Source: Strigamia acuminata (lineage: Eukaryota > Arthropoda > Chilopoda > Geophilomorpha > Linotaeniidae). From it: a stretch of DNA of 64,000 bases. Shown one piece after another: positions 58,717 through 64,000 of this stretch (the first letter of the stretch is position 1; each line of letters begins with the position of its first letter). Under the pieces are notes generated by a model that searched no databases, was not told the origin of the DNA, and saw only the letters and a program-made list of their open reading frames with translations. The position numbers and the translations under genes are program-made. The stretch is taken from assembly GCA_949358305.1 (NCBI GenBank), contig OX442320.1, positions 8,014,259 to 8,078,258 of the forward strand, written 5' to 3'.

Positions 58717-59655
58717 TGTATCTTTTTTTCTACTCTTCCCTCCCTTTTCCTTCTCCATTTTCTTTCTCTTCCATTTTCCTTCTCTTTCCTATCCTTCTCC
58801 ATTTTCCTTCTTTTCTCCCATTTTCCTTTCCATTTTCTTTCTCTTTCCTATCCTTCTCCCTCCCTTTCTCTTCTTTCCTATCCTCCTCCTCACTTTCTTC
58901 TTTCCTATCCTTCTCCATTTTCTTTCTCTCCTCCCATTTTCCTTCTCCATTTTCTTTCTCTTACCTATCCTTCTCCATTTTCTTTCTCTTTCCCATCCTT
59001 CTCCATTTTCCTTTCCATTTTCTTTCTCTTTCCTATCTTTCTCTTCTCCCATTTTCCTTTCCATTTTCTTTCTCTTTCCTATCCTTCTCCCTCCTTTTCT
59101 CTTCTTTCCTATCCTTCTCCATTTTCTTTCTCCTCCCATTTTCCTTCTCTTTCCTATCCTTCTCTTCTCCCATTTTCCTTCTTTTACCTATCCTTCTCCA
59201 TTTTCTTTCTCTTTCCTATCTTTCTCTTCTCCCATTTTCCTTTCCATTTTCTTTCTCTTTCCTATCCTTCTCCCTCCTTTTCTCTTCTTTCCTATCCTTC
59301 TCCATTTTCTTTCTCCTCCCATTTTCCTTCTCTTTCCTATCCTTCTCTTCTCCCATTTTCCTTCTTTTACCTATCCTTCTCCATTTTCTTTCTCTTTCCT
59401 ATCTTTCTCTTCTCCCATTTTCCTTTCTCTTTCCTATCCTTCTCCATTTTCCTTCTCTTCTCCCATCCTTCTCCATTTTCCTTCTCTTCTCCCATCCTTC
59501 TCCATTTTCCTTCTCTTCTCCCATTTTCCTTTCCATCTCCCTCCCTTTCTCTTCTTTCCTATCCTTCTCCTATTTTCCTTCTTTCCTATCCTTCTCCCAT
59601 TTTCCTTCTTTCCTATCCTTCTCTTCTCCCATTTTCCTTCTCCCTCCTCCACGTG
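58717..59655. repeat. polypyrimidine satellite (pure C/T, about 0.9 kb)
   Basis: Almost every base on the + strand is C or T, in variants of CCTTCTCCATTTTC and TTTCTCTTTCCTAT. Larger blocks of about 185 nt recur (for example around 59036 and 59220). Because neither strand can form stop codons in this composition, long Ser/Phe/Leu (+) or Lys/Arg/Glu (-) frames arise by chance and are not genes. Confidence 0.92.
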
Positions 59656-59976
59656 AATCGTTCCTCTACATTAAAAATTTTTCTAAGTCAATAATGACTT
59701 TTTTGCGATGGAGGTAGTGCATTGTAAATAATTGGTTTATAATAAAATGCTTTATTAAATGAATTTTTGGACATAGAATGTTTTTACAAAATGACTTGTA
59801 GAAGGGATAGGGAATGGGGGCATAAGAATGGAAAGGACACTTGAAAATATACAACAATCGGAGAATGAAAATACAATAAATGGAAAATATACAACATAAA
59901 AAACGAAAAATATACAACATAATAAATGGAAAATATACACCATAATAAAACAAAATACACTTAAAAACGAAATATA

Positions 59977-62464
59977 TTAACAAAATAAAAATTTCTCAGA
60001 CTCGGTCCTTGTGCGGGCGTCGTAGTCCTGAGGGTTTTGGTAGGTCACAATATCAAAACGGCGGTACTTCCAGTCGTCGTTCATGATTCTAGTCGAAGAC
60101 TTCATATGCCTAAAGTAAAATTGAAATTGAAATAAAAATAAGCGAAACGAACAAAGAATTAAACTTAAAGGCAAAAACAACTAAAAAAAAAAAAAAGCTG
60201 TAACGGCGGACAAAACACTAAACTCAATTCATTCAATAAATCCTATGGTATCAGAACAACAAAACAAAAAACTAAGAACTGAAAACTAACATGGCGAATA
60301 TACTCACGAGTAAAAAAAATAACTAAATGTTAAACCTAAACGTTCAATTAAACTACCAAATTCCCACTAGAGAAATGCGAATAAATAACAATAGAACAAA
60401 CTTAAATAAAAACTAAATTAAATTAACCAAAAGAAATTTTTTAATAAAATTTGATAAATAACTTACTTCGGTTGCGACCTTCTCCGTTGCCCAATGGCGA
60501 ATGAAGAATGGAATCTTTCTAGAACGGAAGCTGGTGTCCTAAATTTGCATATTCTGATGACGTGGCGCCACTCGTCAAGTCACCTGACCTCATCCTAGCG
60601 GCGACTTCTACAAGTATTTCATCAAGAGCGAGTTTGCGAGGACGAGAACGGCTCTGCCGGAAAACTGCACCTGAAAACAAAGAAAAAAATTTAAAGGTAA
60701 ATATACAATTTGTACTTTAAATGCCGGCTACTTTTTATACCATTTTCCTAGGCCACTATGTGCAAACAATGCGGATAAAGCACCTGAAATGTAAGTTAAG
60801 TTATTTTTAAGCTTATTTACAGCTTCTTTACTAATCAAATTATTTTTTCCTTTTTAGGTCACTACGGACCAGCGACCAGCGAAAAATTTTGTCTAAGAGT
60901 ATGTCCCATAATGTGCATAAAAAATAATTTAAAAAAATTCATGTATTCAACTTAAAATTACAAAATAAAATTTAAAAAAATGCTTTGTCAAATATAAACG
61001 CACGAAATTTTTTCACAAACAACTTCCTCGCATAAATTAAAATGTTCTCCAAAATTTTTCATCAAAAAAAAAAAACAAAAAAAAACACCAGAAAAAGCTT
61101 ACACCCCAGGTTTAAGCTGTCGGGGACAGCTACCACTCGCAACCGGAAAAACTCCGTTAAGCCGCAGTGCCTTCTTTTAAAAGACCCAGGGCCTAGGGGC
61201 CCAATCCTAGGCCCTGGAAAATAATCTTACCTGCAGTCTTCTTGATGTCTTCATCCTTCAGTCTGGTGGTGTTGGTGACTCTGAAATAGAAATAAATACA
61301 ATTAAACATAGGACAGAACAGGACAACACAATTTAAACTTTATTATAAATAAAAACATGCAACAAACAAAACGTGAAACAAATAAAGCTAAAAGCGCTCA
61401 TCTCAGCACCATTTACGCAGTAAAAGGTGCGAGGGCCCCTAACACGCACAACTTAATCTAAAACAACACAGGCAATGCGCAACTTATAACTAAAACTTAA
61501 AACAAATAATACATGAAACAAATAAAACTAAGAGCGCTCATCTCAGCACCATTTAAGCAATAAAAGGTGCGAGGGCCCCTAACACACAAAAATTAATTTA
61601 CTTAACCTAAAACAACACAGCCAATGCGCAACTTATAACCTTAAAACTAAAAATAATAAAAAAAACCACAAGTACGGTACAGCAAATTCCACTAAACAGA
61701 CACAGCAATGATAATAATGATACATAATGAAACATAATTGATACATAATAATTAGACATAATTAGAAAAATAATTATAAATTTAAAGTGAAATTAGAAGC
61801 TGCGGAAATGATGAAATGGCGTCCAGAAATCTTCAAATTGTTGTCCCGAATCGTTAATTCAATTTATCCACGCAATAGCAAAAACATAAAAAGAAAAACC
61901 AAAGCCATTAATAACTAATAAAACTACGACTTACAAAAATGTAACTCACGGACGTATGCGAGCAGTTTTCATGTTCAAAAGTTCATTGTTGTAAGCAATG
62001 GCGACCGAAACTGTAGACAATGAAAAATATATAAAGGACTAATTCGAGTGCACGATAAAAGAAAATATCATGAGAAAAATAAAACGCCAGAACAAATATT
62101 ACAGCAATAACTAAAATTAAAATTAAACTTATCGTAGGGGCAGCTAAAACTAAAGAAAGAAAAGAAAATATGTAGGCCTAATAAATCTAGAAACAACGAA
62201 AAAATATGTAGACCTGAAAAAATATGTAGGCCTAAATCAATAAGCGAAGAAAAATATGTAGGCCTAAAATAACATGTCGGCATAAAGAAACATGTCGGCC
62301 TAAAATAACATGTCGATATAAAGAAACATGTCGGCCTAAAAAAATATGAGGCATAAATAAACATGTCGGCCTTAAAAAATATGTAGGCCTAAATATTTTT
62401 ATAACAAATTCATGTGTGATAATAGAAAATGTCACTTACCGACGAGTCGTAATCCGCTTCCATC
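59977..62464 (-). CDS. unrecognised gene, chain of small exons
   Basis: On the minus strand six segments have good splice sites and fit together in phase: 62440-62464 (uncertain first), 61950-62010, 61231-61280, 60589-60670, 60467-60538, 59977-60109. The joined frame stays open and ends with TAA at 59977. Visible pieces: VAIAYNNELLNMKTARIRP, TNTTRLKDEDIKKTA, QSRSRPRKLALDEILVEVAA, an Arg-rich QRRRSQPK, and a C-terminal KYRRFDIVTYQNPQDYDART. Translation may begin at the ATG within the second exon, which would give a basic protein of about 125 residues with no signal peptide or membrane helix. The donor at 60589 (GTCAGG) is weak. If it is not used, the frame instead reads on to a stop at about 60516. 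I do not recognise the family. That all phases agree argues for a real gene. Confidence 0.42.
61186..61217. repeat. perfect 12-bp inverted repeat with 8-nt loop
   Basis: CCAGGGCCTAGG, then GGCCCAAT, then CCTAGGCCCTGG. GC-rich in an A/T-rich setting, it would form a stable hairpin in RNA or DNA. It lies beside the 3' splice end of a small minus-strand exon (61231-61280), on its intron side. No T-run follows, and function is unknown. Confidence 0.8.
61371..61650. repeat. tandem duplication, two copies of about 140 bp
   Basis: GAGGGCCCCTAACAC, GCGCTCATCTCAGCACCATT and CAATGCGCAACTTATAAC each occur twice, 140 bp apart, with few differences. Non-coding, within the largest intron of the minus-strand gene model. 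Confidence 0.85.
62166..62396. repeat. minisatellite built on ATGTAGGCCTAAA / ATGTCGGCCTAAA
   Basis: About ten imperfect units of 18-24 bp containing ATGT-A/C-GGCCTAAA separated by A-rich spacers. Not coding: the minus-strand frame across it is a low-complexity artefact (repeated His-Val/Cys-Arg-Pro-Thr). Confidence 0.85.
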
Positions 62465-63671
62465 CTGTTTCGTATATCATTAAATTTTCTTGAATAATTA
62501 ATAAGAGAAGATTTCGTCAAGATAAAACTGTCGAGATATGCCGTTTTCACTTTCAAACTTGGAAAAAATCGATGAATAGTTAATGAGCAATTTTAGGCTC
62601 TTTTCTACTCTCACGCCATTTTTCAAACATTACTTCCGGAAAATACTGCCATCGCCACCTGCCGTCAATAAGACAAAACTAAGAACGTAATCCTTTGCTA
62701 AAAAAACAAAAAAATTAAGTAATGTGAATATCTTTGACACGAACAAATGAATATTAATACATATTAAATTTAAGAATCAAATTTGTTTTGAATCGCACTG
62801 AACTGAATATTATGTGAAAAGCGATGACGCCATCTTGGAATTTTTCTACATTCTTACAAAGTTCTCACGAAATCCAATAGATGGCAGACCGGTTAATACG
62901 CATCAAATTGTATCAAATTTCAAACGAATGTGTCACAATAGAATTTAAAGTGCCAGTTTTTTATTAATGACATTTATTTCATTTATATATATTTTTTTAC
63001 ATATAATGTATATCTTAAAATATAGGAGACAGAAATTAATCTTTCAAACAAATTTGTTGTAATTTCACTACATTCGTGTTCTTCAAAACGACAATACAAC
63101 TGTTATATTCTTTAAAAAAAATTACAAAAAAATATATAATACAAAATATACAGAAGAAATATAGTTGGACATTGAATCAAGAGTGATTGATTTCTCATTT
63201 TAATTTATTGCTACTTTTAGCACTTGGAGGAATGAATAAGTGATATGTCAAGTCCTTCACTGGTCCCTTATTTACTACAGCTTAGAAGCCGGTTAAAAAT
63301 TCTAAAAATCGTATCCAAAGACCTAAAAAATAGTGCGATTATCTGTAGATGTTTTTGCATAGCTAGGTTATTTACGAACGAAGACAACAAACAATCTGAC
63401 AACACTCATACAACACGTAAACATCTAAAAGAACAAAAAACTCATTTAAGTACATCGATATGTACAAAATCAACCTCAAATTAAATAGATAAATTAAATA
63501 CTCGCGTAAACACTAAAAAGTCGATAACATTTCCTTATAAAATAAAATAAACTCGTTTAAATACTTAGCAAATCACTTCTCTGATATGTAAATGCATCCT
63601 AAATTACACATTTATCTCCTAACTATTCCACAACACCGTTTTCATTCCAATTTCGAGGGCACGATTTATAA
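62465..63671 (-). other. non-coding: 3' untranslated region of the RhoGAP gene and intergenic sequence
   Basis: A/T-rich sequence with no supported coding exon. Minus-strand poly(A) signal candidates (TTTATT on the + strand) occur near 63204 and 62960-62975 and would end the RhoGAP transcript. The part 62465-62950 should hold the promoter of the minus-strand small-exon gene, but no core element could be recognised. Confidence 0.5.
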
Positions 63672-63912
63672 TTAAATTATATTTTCGTCGCTGTAAAATT
63701 TAGGATTCTTCTGAATTGTTTCACCGTTCGCGTAACGCTTCATAAAAAAGTAAAGAATGCCAGCCTGCGCCATTACGTCGATAGTTTCGGCAGCTAAGAG
63801 ATCGGACGGACTGCTGACGTCGCATTTCGTCCCGGGACGAAGAAGAGTTGGTCCAAAAACGGTGGCCAAGTTATGAAGGGACATTTTGTTGTACGTTTCT
63901 TGTTTGTTTAAT
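63672..63912 (-). CDS. Bcr/Abr-type RhoGAP, last coding exon (partial gene)
   Basis: The acceptor TTCGACAG just above 63912 opens a 241-nt exon that reads NKMSLHNLATVFGPTLLRP, then 49 further residues to TAA. The block NLA-x-VFGP-x-LL is the C-terminal helix region of RhoGAP domains, and the NKMSLHNLATVFGPTLLRP form is that of Bcr and Abr. These proteins stimulate GTP hydrolysis by Rac and Cdc42. The arginine finger and the remaining domains lie on exons outside the window. After the GAP domain (LYFFMKRYANG) only about 15 residues follow, ending DENII. Human BCR ends in a PDZ-binding STEV, which is not seen here. The gene is transcribed towards the window centre. Confidence 0.85.
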
Positions 63913-64000
63913 CTGTCGAATGTAAAGCGAGTTTAGTATTTAATTAACAACTTATACACCTTCCGCCTAATTACTTGATCATGTGATCGAGTAAAAATAA

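Noticed and set aside
58716-59717. 333-residue + strand open frame, Ser/Phe/Leu/Pro only, and matching Lys/Arg/Glu frames on the other strand
   Set aside because: Pure C/T (or A/G) repeats cannot form stop codons; the composition is that of the satellite and there is no domain or start context.
62068-62435. antisense frames with repeated CHVILGRHVS-like sequence
   Set aside because: Translation of a non-coding minisatellite built on ATGT-GGCCTAAA; no splice or start context.

Overview
Eukaryotic nuclear DNA, almost certainly from an arthropod. The coding sequence is cut into many small exons by short AT-rich introns with GT/AG borders, and the three recognisable genes are animal genes: a dumpy-type giant extracellular matrix protein, a shavenoid-like membrane protein and a Bcr/Abr-type RhoGAP. 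Dumpy and shavenoid are best known from insect epidermis and cuticle, so a hexapod or other pancrustacean is the best guess. The species cannot be named from the sequence alone.

Bases 80-55562 (+) are the 3' part of one enormous gene homologous to dumpy (dpy). The 5' end lies left of the window. I could chain 168 exons. Except around the ZP domain every intron is phase 1, and every internal exon length is then a multiple of three. The chain sums to about 37.9 kb of coding sequence, about 12,600 residues. In order: calcium-binding EGF, EGF and short DPY modules (80-12516); transitional exons with Thr/Ser/Pro linkers (12854-15937); a one-exon-per-unit DPY+EGF array of the CVRDSDC type (16185-25283); a long Thr/Ser/Pro exon with an unusual two-cysteine repeat (26073-26816); a highly homogenised array of about 264-nt exons, each with a Pro/Thr spacer plus DPY+EGF (29342-41676); mixed DPY+EGF exons (41830-44308); a higher-order array of four-module super-units about 0.95 kb long (44370-53637); a terminal EGF-like stretch; a zona pellucida (ZP) domain with a polybasic cleavage site (54143-55259); and a transmembrane helix with a short tail (55324-55562).

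Downstream on the + strand, 56437-57566 is a five-exon type I membrane protein resembling the extracellular part of shavenoid. A doubtful short spliced transcript (58075-58711) follows, then almost 1 kb of pure C/T satellite (58717-59655). On the minus strand, 59977-62464 holds a chain of small phase-compatible exons of an unrecognised gene, and 63672-63912 is the last coding exon of a Bcr/Abr-type RhoGAP.

The introns of the dumpy arrays carry non-autonomous DNA transposons, including a Tc1/mariner-like element with a second TTA-flanked element nested inside it. The dumpy product would be a membrane-anchored, furin-trimmed apical matrix fibre linking epidermis to cuticle. Shavenoid acts in epidermal hair formation, so the two neighbours may belong to the same tissue programme; that link is inference. 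The most notable aspect of the window is how the repeats evolve: recent exon-plus-intron duplications, precise intron losses, and super-repeat organisation.
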